A stretch of DNA of 64,000 nt, taken from contig AZLU01000050.1 of assembly GCA_002224055.1 (NCBI GenBank), positions 124,001-188,000 on the forward strand. The letters are read 5' to 3'. Positions 40,064 to 51,888 of the stretch are shown here, piece after piece (within the stretch, counting starts at the first letter, position 1; each line of letters opens with the position of its first letter). This DNA is from Pezizomycotina sp. ARF18 (taxonomy: Eukaryota; Ascomycota). Position numbers and translations under genes: made by a program. Below the pieces are notes generated by a model. The model searched no databases, was not told the origin of the DNA, and was given only the letters and a program-made list of their open reading frames with translations.

Positions 40064-42981
40064 TTTCGACGCGGACAATTTACGATTGCAATGTACATCA
40101 CGTTCATCATGACCCCCGCAGATTCACTTGCCTATGGCAAGAAAGGGTCCAGGTTAAATGCTGCAGTTTCAGTCAACGAACTAAAGCTGTGAGGAAGCAC
40201 TAAATGGGAAAAAGGAAACGGTAGGCTTCGATTCCTGAGTACCCTACCTCGCTCAGCGACAGTTACGAGTTGAGCGAAAGCTAACTTTCATTCTAAAGAC
40301 GGTCCATCAATACTCATTCTCCTACCCTCCGGAATGAGGTCTGCAAAAATGGGAAATGGTGGACTCAGAACCATCCTCCTATGAATCTGCCTCATAAGAC
40401 ATACCGTAACAGAAAGCATCTCAGTAACTCGTCCAGACTCAATTCAAACTCTCACCTTTGGCACTACTGCTCACTTAGTCTTCACAGCCAGATATTTGGA
40501 TAAATATATCTTGAATGAGTCGAGCCAATCGTATCTCAAACGCGGGAACCCCGGACAGATGTTTAATAATCTAATAAACATCGTTGGTTTAGTCTTAGAC
40601 CTGCTGTATTCAAAGCTTCGGTCAGAATGCAGTGGCCAACACGGGGGCAAGATAGCAGAAAAAGCCAATGTCAAAGGTAATGCTTTGAATACCCGACGGA
40701 ATACTAGGACCTGCGGTTTCCCTAGGGGTACATCAAATGGTGTACTGCTGAATTCTGTATGCCTTAATAAGGTTTCACCCAATCTCTTTGGGGAACAAAC
40801 AGGATCCGGGACCTCTTAAGAGGTAGATCTATGAGTTCCTTCAATCCACCAAATAGAGTAAAAATACAAAAGGAGGTGGAACTTAAACAAAGAGAATTAG
40901 TGAAACTAGCGGAACTGAGGGGAATAAATGACCAAGCAGTCTTTGATAGACAATTATTACTGGCCAGATCCAAACTCTTTCGAGAATATGCCGTGATTTT
41001 AATCAGTCAAAAACCAGGATCTCAAACCCCCGGTATAGACCACCAAAAATACGACAAAGACAACAAAGAGATGTTTAAAGATCTGGTGGAATTCCTTAGA
41101 TTCGCCCTCTACCATCCTAACCAATATAGAGCCCAACCCGTTAAAAGGGTTTGAATCCCTAAACCTGGAAAGGATGAAAAGCGGCCCTTAGGTATCCCCT
41201 CTCTGAAAGACAGAACATTACAAGCCTTAATTAACTTAGTTTTACTGCCTTTAGTTGAATTGACTAGCGACCCTAACAGCTACGGTTTTAGACCTCACAG
41301 AGACTGCAAAATGGCTATAGCCGCAGCCCGAGTTCAACTTAAAACCATCGATATAGAGAAAGCTAGACAATCAAATCACAGAAGGGAAGAATCTAAAGGT
41401 TCCCCAATCGATTACCAAATTTCAAACCAAGATAAATGAATTTTGGACGCGGACATAAAAGGGTTCTTTGACAACATAAATCACAACTGATTATTGAATA
41501 ACCTATTTCTCCATCCTACCCTTAAGAAATTCATTTATGAATGACTAAAGGCTAAGATCTTCGACAATGGAACGTACTCGGATCCGATTAACGGAACTCC
41601 ACAAGGAGGAATAATTTCCCCTACTCTTGCTAACTTCACACTTAATGGACTAGAACAGGCAGTGGCAAGCTCATTATACCCACTAACAAAGTCGAAGGAT
41701 CAGAGATACCCTATAAAAGTCAAAGATCGTAGAAAAGTCCGAATCGCATTAAACACCACAGTAATAAGATATGCCGATGACTTTATAGTGATAACCAGAA
41801 GTGCCAATTTGTTAAAGAAATACATAATACCGGCTATTACAGAATTCTTAAAAATACGGGGCCTCTGACTTTCTCCCACGAAAACAAAACAATTTCAACT
41901 GAGAGCACCCGGAGCCCAACTTGACTTCTTAGGTTATACGTTCAAATACCGAGAATGATCTCGTAAAAGAACTGTCGTATACTCAAGAAGCTCCTCAACG
42001 GCCATAGCATTATTTCCAAACAAGGAAAAGACGTTGAAATTTATAGATAAGCTTAAGGGGATGATAAAAAATGCCCAAAACTTGTCAGCAGTTGAACTAA
42101 TCAGTCAACTGAACCCAGTTATCCGTGGCTGAGCGAATTACTACAATATGGAAAATAGTTCCTATTATAGAGTACGTGTCAAGGAAGCCTTATATCGACT
42201 ACTCTGAAGCTGAATGAAAAGTAAACACCCCACTCTGGGAAAAAGAACTCTCGCTGAACTATTCTTTTTAAAAAAGTCAGAATGTATGAAACTAGAGAAT
42301 ATTCATGAGGAATCTCCAATCCCTATACAAAATATAACTAAAGACGGATACATAAAGTTTCAAAACTTCAAATGGACATTTTACGGTGATACTAAAACGA
42401 AACACAGATATTCAAACCAAGCGAAATATCGGACAGCAATGCTAGTGAATCCAACTAATTGCTCTCCAATAACAGCAGCAATTAAATATCTGCTCCCCAA
42501 CAATCTAAAAGGTATACACGCCTTCCATGAAAACCGGGAGAAAATAATCCAACACAAAATGGAACTGTCCTTAAAAACCACTCCTAAAACACCCTCGTTG
42601 AAGGAGAGTTTATACAAATCTCAAGAAGGACTTTGTTACTTATGTAAGGGCATTATAGATCACGACACTCTACACTATAACAGTGCACATATCCACCATA
42701 TCGAACCTATCAAATCGGGAGGTAGTCGATTAACGCTGAAAAATTTAGCGTTGACTCACTCCCACTGTCATCAAAACCTCAAACACTAAATAAATGACAT
42801 GAAACAAATTAGTAAGAGGAATGTCCCATCCAAGGACCGCTGTCTCATAAACTGAGCAAAACCTTGCTTATAGATAAGGTACAGATTCGATATGAGATTT
42901 ATTCGGGTGAGCCGTATGCAGGGTGATCTGCACGTACGGATCTTTGAGGGGTATCGTCGCGAGACGTGTCCTATCTCTAGT
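40064..42981 (+). mobile_element. Group II intron cox1-i3 with intact RT-maturase
   Basis: Interrupts cox1 between 'GGF' and 'GNF'. Domain V at 42909-42942 (GAGCCGTATGCAGGGTGATC, then TGCACGTACGGATC). 40081-40830 is the GC-richer domain I-III region. The 5' boundary is not a clear GTGYG, so it is approximate. Confidence 0.85.
40831..42789 (+). CDS. Group II intron reverse transcriptase / maturase / HNH, intact
   Basis: 652 codons, unbroken with TGA as Trp. RT blocks 'RVWIPKPGKDEKRPLGIPSL', 'SYGFRPHRDCKMA', 'DADIKGFFDNINH', 'GTPQGGIISPTLAN' and 'YADD' (41770); maturase-type 'IRGWANYYNM'; HNH site 'CYLCKGII' ... 'HIHHIEPIKSGG' ... 'THSHCHQNLKH'. Complete catalytic residues suggest a functional retrohoming and splicing protein. 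It differs in sequence from the RT of cox1-i1. Confidence 0.93.
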
Positions 42982-43026
42982 GGTAATTTCTTGTTACCTT
43001 TAACGATTGGTGGACCCGACATTAAT
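42982..43026 (+). CDS. cox1: cytochrome c oxidase subunit 1, exon 4
   Basis: 45 bases encoding 'GNFLLPLTIGGPDIN'; the family continues 'F-P-R-L-N-N', found at 50345. The exact 3' edge is uncertain by a few bases. Confidence 0.78.
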
Positions 43027-43398
43027 TTCTGATTTAAGTGTCGTGAGTAATCAAATCTCACCTAGCCGTTATTAACCATGATAATAATAAAAAACATGAG
43101 TATAAACATAACGACCGGACTTGGTGAAAACGGTTAACAACCCCCTAGTTGAAGACCGTCGATGGTAAAATACATCGCTACAGACTGGCTCACCAACGTA
43201 GAGCTCTTATGCTCGCGAATGTACAGTCGAAACTTAGAATCAGTTCGCAATTTAAGGGCTGATTGGTGTGCAGGGTTCTTATCTTTTTTATATCCCTTTG
43301 TGGAGAGATTAGATGTTAAAGATAAGAAAGTGTTCAGAACATGAAGAAAACACCTGTAGGGTAACCTACTTTAAGATAACTAAGTTTGGGCAAAAAAA
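43027..43398 (+). other. 5' structural part of group I intron cox1-i4
   Basis: Structured GC-richer sequence (GACCGTCGATGGTAAAATAC, ACAGACTGGCTCACCAACG) typical of a group I core, before a LAGLIDADG ORF. Subclass not assigned. The intron as a whole runs to about 50344. Confidence 0.6.
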
Positions 43399-44418
43399 AT
43401 GAAAAATTGCCTATATCGCTTACTCCGCTTTAACTCATCAGGTATCAAACATAATGGTACTTTAGCATTTACCAATAAGGAAAAACATTTACTTGGTTCA
43501 TATTTAGCTGGACTTTATGAGGGTGACGGTCACATTTATATAAGTAATCCCACTGCTAAAATACAAACTTTTTCATTATCTATAACTTTTAATTTAAAGG
43601 ATCTACCTTTGGCTGAATATTTAAAGAATTTACTTGGTTTTGGTTGAATTAGAATCAAAGAAAAAGAAAAAGCTTGTGTACTAGTATTCCATACTATCGA
43701 TGGAGTAATTCACATAGTGTCTTTAATGAATTCTTATTTAAGAACTCCTAAACTTGACAAATTTAATCAATTAATTGATTGTATTAATGCTAAAAGAAAT
43801 TTAAATATAATTAAATTTCCTGTTAATACTAAAGATTTAGATAATGATAGTTGATTTGCGGGATTCTTAGATGCTGACGGAAATTTTGACATTATAAATA
43901 CTCAGAAAAAATTAGATGATAATGGTAAAATTATAAGAAAAAGAAGAGTTTCTTGTAGATTAAGAATCCAACAAAGAATGTTTGACCCTACTACCAATAA
44001 AAGCTATAAACCTATCTTCGAAAAAATCGCCGCATTTTTAGATGTAAATTTAAATGTAGTGAAACGAAGTAATGGTAAAGAGTATTTTAGTGTAGAAGCT
44101 AAAAGTAGAAAAAGTTTAACTATTGTAAAAAATTACTTTAATATTTATTCTTTATTTAGTTCTAAACATTTAGACTATAATAATTGAGCCAAAGTTGTGG
44201 ATTTAATTCTATCACAGACTCACTATGAAGAAAACAATTTTGTATTAATTGAAGAATTAAAAACAAGTATGAACAATAGTAGAACAACATTTGATTGATC
44301 GCATTTGGTTAAACTAGGTATGCACACATATGGCAAACAAAAGGGACCCCTGTTAAAAAACGATAGAAATATTAGTGTTTCTAAAGAAAGTGTTATAAAA
44401 AAAAGGGTCTCCTGTTAA
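43399..44418 (+). CDS. LAGLIDADG endonuclease, tandem copy 1
   Basis: 339 codons open to TAA. 'YLAGLYEGDGHIYIS' and 'WFAGFLDADGNFDII' are the motifs; tail 'MNNSRTTFDW'. A different LAGLIDADG subfamily from the 'TGFxDGEGCF' type. Shares its layout with the next ORF. Confidence 0.85.
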
Positions 44419-45356
44419 AAAATGATAGAAATATTAGTGTTTCTAGTGTTAAGATACAAAAGAAGGATAGTGGTAAATCATATAAATTTAATTTAAACTC
44501 TTATTTAGCTGGCTTATTTGAAGGTGATGGGCATATTTGAATTCAAAAAGATGTAAAAAATATGGGTAAAAAACACAATCCCAGATTTTGTATAACTTTT
44601 GGTTTGAAAAATGAACCTTTAGCTAAAAATTTGCTTTCTATAATAGAGTCAGGACATATTAGATATAAACTTCAAGATAATGCCTGTGTATTAATTATTT
44701 CATCTGTTGAAGGCTTAACAAAAATAGTTAAAATAATAAATGGAGAATTAAGAACACCAAAAATAGACCAACTTTATAATTTGATAGAATGATTAAATAA
44801 GCATCACAATAAAAATATCATAAAATTACCTTTAAAAGAAGGTAATTTAGGTAGTGATAGCTGATTATCTGGATTTGTGGATGCTGTAGGGTCATTTTAT
44901 ATTAGAAATACCCAAAAAAAGATAAAAGAACAAGGTAATATTTTAAAAAAAAGAAATATTGCTTGTAGATTAAGAATTGAACAAAGAATGTTTGACCTTA
45001 TAACTAATAAAAGTTATGAGTCTATATTTAAAGAAATTGCCACATTTTTTGGTGTTAATTTATTTGTATCTAAAAAGAATAATAATCAGTATTTTATTAT
45101 AACTGCTATAAACAGAAGAAGTATTAAAATTGTTAAAGATTATCTAAATACATATCCAATGTTTAGTTCAAAATACCTTGATTATAAGGATTGGGAAATA
45201 GTCGTAAATTTAATTCTTAGTCAAACACACTATAAAGAAGAGAATAGTAACTTGATTGATAAATTAAAAAACGGAATGAATAATAATAGAAAAAACTTTA
45301 ATTGAGATCATTTAAAATATTTTGATAAAATAAATTATTTAGCTTCTATTTCGTAA
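44412..45356 (+). CDS. LAGLIDADG endonuclease, tandem copy 2
   Basis: 'YLAGLFEGDGHIWIQ' and 'WLSGFVDAVGSFYIR' (the second motif has V-G where copy 1 has D-G, so a catalytic acidic residue is lost). Frame open to TAA 45356; no clear ATG before 44562. A 40-base repeat (44346 and 44405, CCTGTTAAAAAACGATAGAA) marks the duplication junction. Confidence 0.8.
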
Positions 45357-45885
45357 AAGGACATTCGCAATCTTTCAATTAATTATAAAAATATATCTGC
45401 TGAAGTTTTTGGAAGTAAAGGGTTTTTATATTCAAAAAAAATTATTAGTAATAGCCTAATTTTTAAAAAGTTTAAGAAAAGTTAGATTTGTTTCAAGTAT
45501 AAGAAATTTAATCTAAATTTAAATTATTTTATTTTTTATGATTATTTAAGATTTAGATTAATGGATTTTTTATATTTAGATATATATTTCAACGGGGGAA
45601 CTAAACTCCCCTAAATTAGCTCCTAATTGTGTAAAGTTTATAACAAAATTCCCCTCAATTTTTCACTTAGCTCTTAGCTTATTGAAAATTTTTTCCTCAA
45701 ATTTTCAATAAGCCATAATTTACATAATTAATTATAAAACGCATAATGTAGAGGAAACTTATTTGTACAAAGGGTTGAACCTCTACGGGCAAGACCTCCA
45801 TGAGTAGTAATGCTAAAACTGAAAAGTTGAACCTATAATCGAGGGGTGGAGGAAATCCGGAAAGAAATCGAGGAGAAGTCGAGGA
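45357..45885 (+). other. Intron sequence with relics
   Basis: 45358-45425 resembles the N-terminal coding region at 46036-46120 ('KDIRNLSI', 'GSKGFLY'), a duplicated scrap. 45638-45666 is a piece of the cox3 leader. 45750-45885 is structured (TGTAGAGGAAAC, GGTTGAACCTCTACGGGC) and probably the 5' part of another intron unit. Confidence 0.45.
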
Positions 45886-46812
45886 GTGTATGCCTCTGCC
45901 GAATCAGATTTAAGCAGTAATGTGTTAAATCGCATGTTCAACAACCTATACTTTAGGAACATTATGTGTTATAATATAACAAATATAATAAATACAACAA
46001 AAATGAAAACAAACAAATCTTTAATTTATTCTTCGCTTTTTCTTAAGGACATTCGTAATTTTTCAAGTAATTCTAAAGACATATCTGATATACGTTGACC
46101 AGAAGTTTTTGGAAAGAAAGGTCTTTTACTTGCATACTGTTTAGCTAAAGTTGGTTATATACAAAAAAGATTTAAAAGCACTAATATCAAAACATCAACT
46201 TGTACATCTTTAATTCCTTGAAGAGAAAATTTACCTATAAAATTTATTGCATTATCTAAATTTCAATATAATGTTATTGTAGGTCTAATATTATCTGACG
46301 GGTGGGTAGGATTTTCATCTTCTCGTAGTAAAAACGCACGATTGGGATTCAAGCAATCAAAAGCTAAGTCTAGTTACGTTTTATTCGTGTTTAATATATT
46401 ATCGAACTGTTGTTCTAGTTACCCTCGTTTAACTACAGGAAAAAATCCTGGTCTACAATTTTTTACTCGAGCATTACCTTGTTTTACTGAATTCCGTTCT
46501 TTATTTTACGTTGACAAGGTAAAAGTAATTCCAAATAATATTTATAATATCTTAACACCTGAAGCTTTAGCGCATATAATTATGGGAGACGGAGCAGCAC
46601 AAAAACACGGAATAACAATTTGTACTGACAGTTATCCTTTACCTGATGTAATTCGATTGATGAATGTGCTTATCATTCGATATAGATTAGATTGTATTTT
46701 ACGAAAACATGGACAATATTATCGAATTTATATTCGCAATGGTTCTATGCCTTTATTACGATCAATTGTTACTCCTTATTTTCATAATTCAATGTTATAT
46801 AAATTACAGTAA
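45886..46812 (+). CDS. LAGLIDADG endonuclease (second family), intact
   Basis: Frame open for 308 codons with TGA as Trp. 'YNVIVGLILSDGWVGF' and 'LAHIIMGDGAAQKHGI' are the motifs; the end 'MPLLRSIVTPYFHNSMLYKL' is complete. First ~45 residues may be leader-derived. Confidence 0.83.
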
Positions 46813-46861
46813 ATTATTTTTCGTCGGGTTATTAATAATTTTATTAAAAATTATTAATTAC

Positions 46862-47293
46862 CCGCGATGGTAGTTTCTCTATTCAACACACTAAAGTAGA
46901 AAGCGGAGCTAAAAAAAGAAAAATATCATGTAGATTGAGAATTGAACAAAGGATGATATATCTTAAAACTGGTGGTAATTACTTTAATGTTTTAAACGAG
47001 ATAGCTACATTTTTAGGTTGTAATCTTTTAACTAGAAAACAAAAATCTACAAATAATGAATATTATACTTTAGCAGCATCTAGTCGTAAATCTCTTTTAA
47101 TTATTATAAACTATTTTGAAATGTTTCCTTTATATTCTTCTAAACATTTAGACTATTTAGATTGAAGTAAAGCAGCAAAATTAATTTTAAATGATCAACA
47201 CTATACTGATCAAGGTATGATTGAAATAGACAGTTTGAAAAATAACATGAATTGTAATAGAAAAACCTTTAATTGAGATCACTTAAATATCTA
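46862..47293 (+). pseudogene. LAGLIDADG C-terminal fragment
   Basis: 'RDGSFSIQHTKVESGAKKRK', 'CRLRIEQRMIYLK' and 'NNMNCNRKTFNWDHL' match the C-terminal half of the tandem ORFs at 43399-45356. The N-terminal half is replaced by the preceding ORF. It starts next to an AT-rich hairpin (46826-46865). Confidence 0.7.
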
Positions 47294-47324
47294 GGACTTA
47301 AATTTAGTATAAAGAGATGCAAAC

Positions 47325-47465
47325 ATAATAATTCGCTACTAACTGCACATGAAAATCTTTTATTGAAGTCGTAATGAATACTGACTTCAATCATAGTTTT
47401 TAATTATAGGGTTATTCAAAGATAGGCTGATCACCTGGGAAATGTACAAGCAACTTTAGTGTTAA
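47325..47465 (+). other. Intron element shared with 19430-19545
   Basis: AATTCGCTACTAACTGCACA, then GGCTGATCACCTGGGAAA. Function unknown; likely an intron core segment. Confidence 0.5.
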
Positions 47466-47951
47466 TAACAAACTGGTGATTGAGCCTAAAACGATCTAAC
47501 CTAAAAAAGGATTTATAATGGATAGAAATCTAAATAACTTTCCCGTTAATCTTTTTTTAATTATGTATTTTTGAAGGATCATATTAGTTTGTTTAAATTA
47601 CACTCTAAAATGATTGGGATTGATGAAAAAAAAAATATTAATAACTTGATAACTGTTCCCGTTAACGGAAACTAGTAAAGGTTTTTATAAAATAACATTT
47701 ATATTTAGATACCTAAGTATTCATATAAAAATTATTATTAATAACATTCAAATTTGTAATTTTAATTGTATTAGTAATATATCTGCTGCTTAGCAGATAG
47801 CTTAACTAAAAATTTGAAGTTTATATTTAGGTCGTACATTTATAATTAAATTATAATATAATCGGCTTAGAAGGGTTATAAAGGCTATTTATACCTGTTG
47901 TTAGGTATGGGTAAGTCCCATATTTATGTTCGTTTTTTAATAAATCAAACT

Positions 47952-48420
47952 ATGCTAATTTTTTTTAGTCTTTACAACAGCTCTTTTTATAGCAATTCTT
48001 ATAGCCCTCAAGATCAAATAAAATATATAATTTTTGAGGTCTTTCCGCAATTAGTTAATATTCAATTCTTTTTAACTAATTGAGGAATTTATTTAATTAT
48101 AAGTTTCTTAATTGCTTTTATTTTAAATATATTAAGAAATATAATTATTAATAATTGATCTTGAATTCAAGAATCAATTTATGCTGTAATAAAAAGTTAA
48201 TTATAAATAAATTAAGTACTATTAAAGGTCAAATTATTTTTTCCTTTATATATTCTTTATTTATTTTTATATTTATAAAAAATTTTCTCGGTATGGAACA
48301 TTATAGTTTTGCTTCAGTTTCTTATTTTATTTTAATTTTCTCACTTAGTTTTATTAAAATTTTAAATGTGATTAAAAGTCTCTTAATTGCTTTCATTTTA
48401 AATATATTAAGAAATAAGAA
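47952..48420 (+). pseudogene. atp6: atp6 5' fragment
   Basis: ATP synthase subunit a: 'SYSPQDQIKYIIFEVFPQ', 'TNWGIYLIISFLIAFILNIL', 'NWSWIQESIYAVIKS', then after a one-base shift at 48200 'GQIIFSFIYSLFIFIFIKNF' and 'YSFASVSYFILIFSLSF'. It ends with a second 'LLIAFILNILRN', an internal repeat of 48101-48150. The proton-channel C-terminal half is missing. The frame flows into the HEG that follows. Confidence 0.78.
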
Positions 48421-49429
48421 TAAAACTTCAAATAAAGCTTTAATTCCTTATCGGCATAGCCAAAGAGGGTTTTGCTTTGGGAGATATTCTAATGGTCAGA
48501 AATTGAGATTCTATTCTACTTCAGCTACTCAACAATCTCAGATAAAATTAGATCCTAACTGGATAACAGGGTTTGTAGACGGTGAGGGGTCATTCATGGT
48601 TTTTATAAAAAAAAATTTAAAATCTAAAATCGGTTGAAGTGTAGAAGCTAGATTTTCTATTGGTCTTCATGTAAAAGATTTAAATCTTTTAGAACTCCTG
48701 AAATCTTATTTCGGAGTTGGAAATATTCATAAACATGGTAAAGATGGAATTCAGTATCAAGTTACCTCTTTACAGGATTTAATTAAAATTATTGATCACT
48801 TTAATAAATATCCTTTACTTACTCAAAAAAGGGCTGATTTTATTTTATGACAAAAAGTAATTGAACTAATTATAAATAAAGAACATTTAACAATTGAAGG
48901 TTTACAAAAATTTGTCGCTATTAAAGCTTCAATGAATTTAGGTTTATCCGATAAGTTAAAAGTAATCTTTCCTAACGTTATTCCTGTGGAAAGACCTTTA
49001 GTTGTAGACCAAAGGATTAAAGATCCAAATTGATTAGCTGGTTTTACTTCTGGTGAAGGTTGTTTTCAGATAAACACCAAAGTATCAGGTACTAGTCGCA
49101 CTGGTTATCAAGTTCAATTAGTATTTTCAATTGGTCAACATATTCGTGATGAACAATTCATGAGAAATTTAATTTCTTTCTTCGAATGTGGTTATTATTT
49201 ATCTCATAAAAATAAATTTTTTGGAGAGTTCATAATTACAAAATTTGAGGACTTAAATGATAAAGTTATTCCATTTTTCCAAAACAATCCAATTCTTGGA
49301 GTTAAAGCTTTGGATTTTGCTGACTTCTGTAAAGTAGTAGAACTAATGAAAAATAAGGCTCATTTAACTAAAGAAGGATTGGATCAAATTCGTCAAATAA
49401 AATCAGGTATGAATAAGGGAAGAGAGTAA
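48421..49429 (+). CDS. LAGLIDADG endonuclease in frame with the atp6 fragment
   Basis: Frame open from about 48155 to TAA 49429 with TGA as Trp. Motifs 'WITGFVDGEGSFMVFI' (48560) and 'WLAGFTSGEGCFQINT' (49032); linker 'EHLTIEGLQKFVAIKASMNL'; tail 'IKSGMNKGRE'. Looks intact. Confidence 0.87.
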
Positions 49430-50344
49430 GTCAATTCGATTAAACTAAATCGTTATTTATTATAGAGTTCAATTAATATTTAAAATAACCTAATAAACAT
49501 GTTTTATTCAGTTAATAAAAAGTTTAATTTCGCGGGTAATTAATAATTTTTAATAAAATTATTAATAACCCGACGATTGTGGAATCAAAGAAAAACCTTT
49601 AATTGAGATCACTTAAATATCTTGCCACTTAAATTTAGAGATTTATTTAAAGAAGCTTAGGACGGGAGCTTCTTTAATGGTAAACCTAATTACAGACCAT
49701 TCCTTGAGTTGTAATTTATCTTTTAAGAAGTAGGGGTTCTCTTTGTAAGGTAAAACCAATATAAAGGGGATAGAGGGTGGCCTCTATCTAAGCTAAATCA
49801 AACTGTCATTGCTTGCCCTATAACCAATTTGGTATTCTTAGGGAGAGTCTATTTCAATTAAGATCACTTAAATAAATTATCTCTTTATTTTTAATCACAA
49901 TATTATACTACGTTTTTTAACAAAATGGGAATGCCATTGATAAGTGTAAATTTATCAATTATTACTACGCTGTATGCATAGAATCTCTCGAAGATGGAGT
50001 TAACACTCCAGTTAACAGATATGTAGACACCTAATTAGGATTTTTTTTATAATTTTAGGCCCTACGGCTAGTATAAATAAATCTTTAAAGTTGTATACTA
50101 TGACTGAATTAGTAGTAATACTTACATATACATGGGAATAATATGCTGGAAACCAAAGTAATTAACATAATTTGTAATTGCGAGTAGGATCCTTAGAGAC
50201 TACACGCGAAGCCCCATGTTTTTATATGGGTGAAAACATAGTCCAGCCGGGTAGGAAACTACTTCTCTAGTTATTAAACATAAAAATTAATTTATTAGTT
50301 TATGGCTATAGGTTTTGCTTTATATTAAGCTAAATGGATAATGA
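49430..50344 (+). other. 3' part of cox1-i4
   Basis: 49533-49573 is the reverse complement of the hairpin at 46826-46865; 49585-49622 repeats 47255-47293 (AAAAACCTTTAATTGAGATC). 50150-50250 holds a group I core: ATGCTGGAAACC, CCTTAGAGACTACACGCG and AACATAGTCC. No intact gene. Confidence 0.6.
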
Positions 50345-50448
50345 TTCCCAAGACTAAATAATATTAGTTTCTGATTATTAATACCTAGCCTATTATTATT
50401 TGTATTTGGAAGTTGTATCGAAGACGGAGTGGGTACAGGGTGAACTCT
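50345..50448 (+). CDS. cox1: cytochrome c oxidase subunit 1, exon 5
   Basis: 'FPRLNNISFWLLIPSLLLFV' and 'CIEDGVGTGWTL'. It probably ends at ACTCT 50448 so that the next exon completes 'LYPPLAG'. It reads on into an intron ORF. Confidence 0.88.
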
Positions 50449-51114
50449 TTATCTAAGTAAGGAGTTGTTCATGAGTAATCATGAAGCAATTAAATTCTTT
50501 TCAATGCGGGAACATCTTCAAGTGTTTTGTTTAATCGAAACACATGTTATAGACTACTCATGTCTAGACTATATTATGTCAGGAATTCCTTTTATTCCTA
50601 TAACATACGTAAAAATGTCTATTGCACGAAGACAATCTGCTTGAGTAGGTAATAAATGTTATTCTACTCATCAAGGACTCAACAAAGAATATCTTAAAAA
50701 TAATAAAGATATATTTGAACAATGATTAGTTGGTATGACTGATGGTGATGGATGTTTTTCTATTTATCATCAAAACGGGAAATGGACTTTAATTTATAAA
50801 ATAGCTTTGAGTAGATATAGATTAGAATGTACATTACGAAATCATACACCTACTCAACCTAGAATTTATATTAAAGAACGTTCTATGCCATTACTAAGAA
50901 CTATAGTAAGACCACATATATGTTCTTCTATGTTATATAAATTAGGTAAGAAAGTTGAATCTCGACATCAATATACTACTTTATCTAACGAAGGTTGTTT
51001 TTATGTAAAAATAGCTAATATTGCTAACCAAAAAACTCCTAAAACTCAATGAGAGTTAAAATTAGTGGGATTAACAGATAGTGATGAATTTGATTCTTTT
51101 AATGTTAAAAAATA
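50449..51114 (+). CDS. Chimeric LAGLIDADG ORF in frame with cox1 exon 5
   Basis: The frame from exon 5 continues to 'WLVGMTDGDGCFSIYHQNGK' (first motif of one family), then switches at 'YKIALSRYRLECTLRNH' to the C-terminal part of the second family ('RSMPLLRTIVRPHICSSMLY'). After that 'WELKLVGLTDSDEFDSFN' returns to the first. It looks like one HEG scrap recombined into another. The frame stops at 51114. Confidence 0.65.
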
Positions 51115-51888
51115 AAGGGTGAGTTTGTTCTTAACTATAGTATTTCTCAGCCTTTTTATAATATAAGGTTACTTTACTATATAAAAAAGACTTTAGGTAA
51201 TGGTAAAGTTTTAAAATTTGAAACTCAGCAAGTCTCTAGGTTTATAATTAATGATAGAAAGGTATTAAAAGAAATAATATTTCCTATTTTTGATAAATAT
51301 TCTTTGTTAACTAGAAAATATTTTTCTTATCTACAATTTAAGAAAGCTTGAAGTATTTTAGAAAATAATAATTTTACTACAGAACAAAAAAACGAAGCTA
51401 TAGAAAATTTACTTAATAATTCATTATCTAACAATTATGTTTCACCTGCTATATCTCATTTAAATGATAAGAGTAGTTATGAAACAATAAAATCTGCTAT
51501 TTCAATATATTGATTAGCAGGTTTCATTGAAGGTAAAGGTAATTTTGGAGTTTTATATGAGCAGGGTGTATTTATTATAGAATTTTCGATTCGAACTAAA
51601 AGAGAGAAGGCTTTATTATATTTTATAAAACGTTTATTACATATGCCTAACAAAGTAATCCTTGAACAAAATGGGTTCTTGCTAAGAACAAAACATTCTA
51701 GAGCCATTTCAAATATAATTGATGCTTTTTCATCTAAAGATTGTAAATTTAAGGGTATTAAATCACTTTATTTTAAATTATGAAAAAAAGCCTTTTATTA
51801 TAAAAATATAAATTTTAAAAAAGTAGCAATAATATATAAAATTATGCTAAATTTACATAAAAAACACACTATATCTAAGTTACGATAA
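51115..51888 (+). pseudogene. LAGLIDADG endonuclease continuation
   Basis: One base out of frame with the preceding ORF, then open to TAA about 51887: 'SQPFYNIRLLYYIKKTLGNG', 'IFPIFDKYSLLTRKYF', 'WLAGFIEGKGNFGVLY' (second motif with Lys in place of the acidic residue). 51889-51930 repeats the segment ending the first motif ('WTLIYKIAS'), flagging the insertion that made the chimera. Confidence 0.7.
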
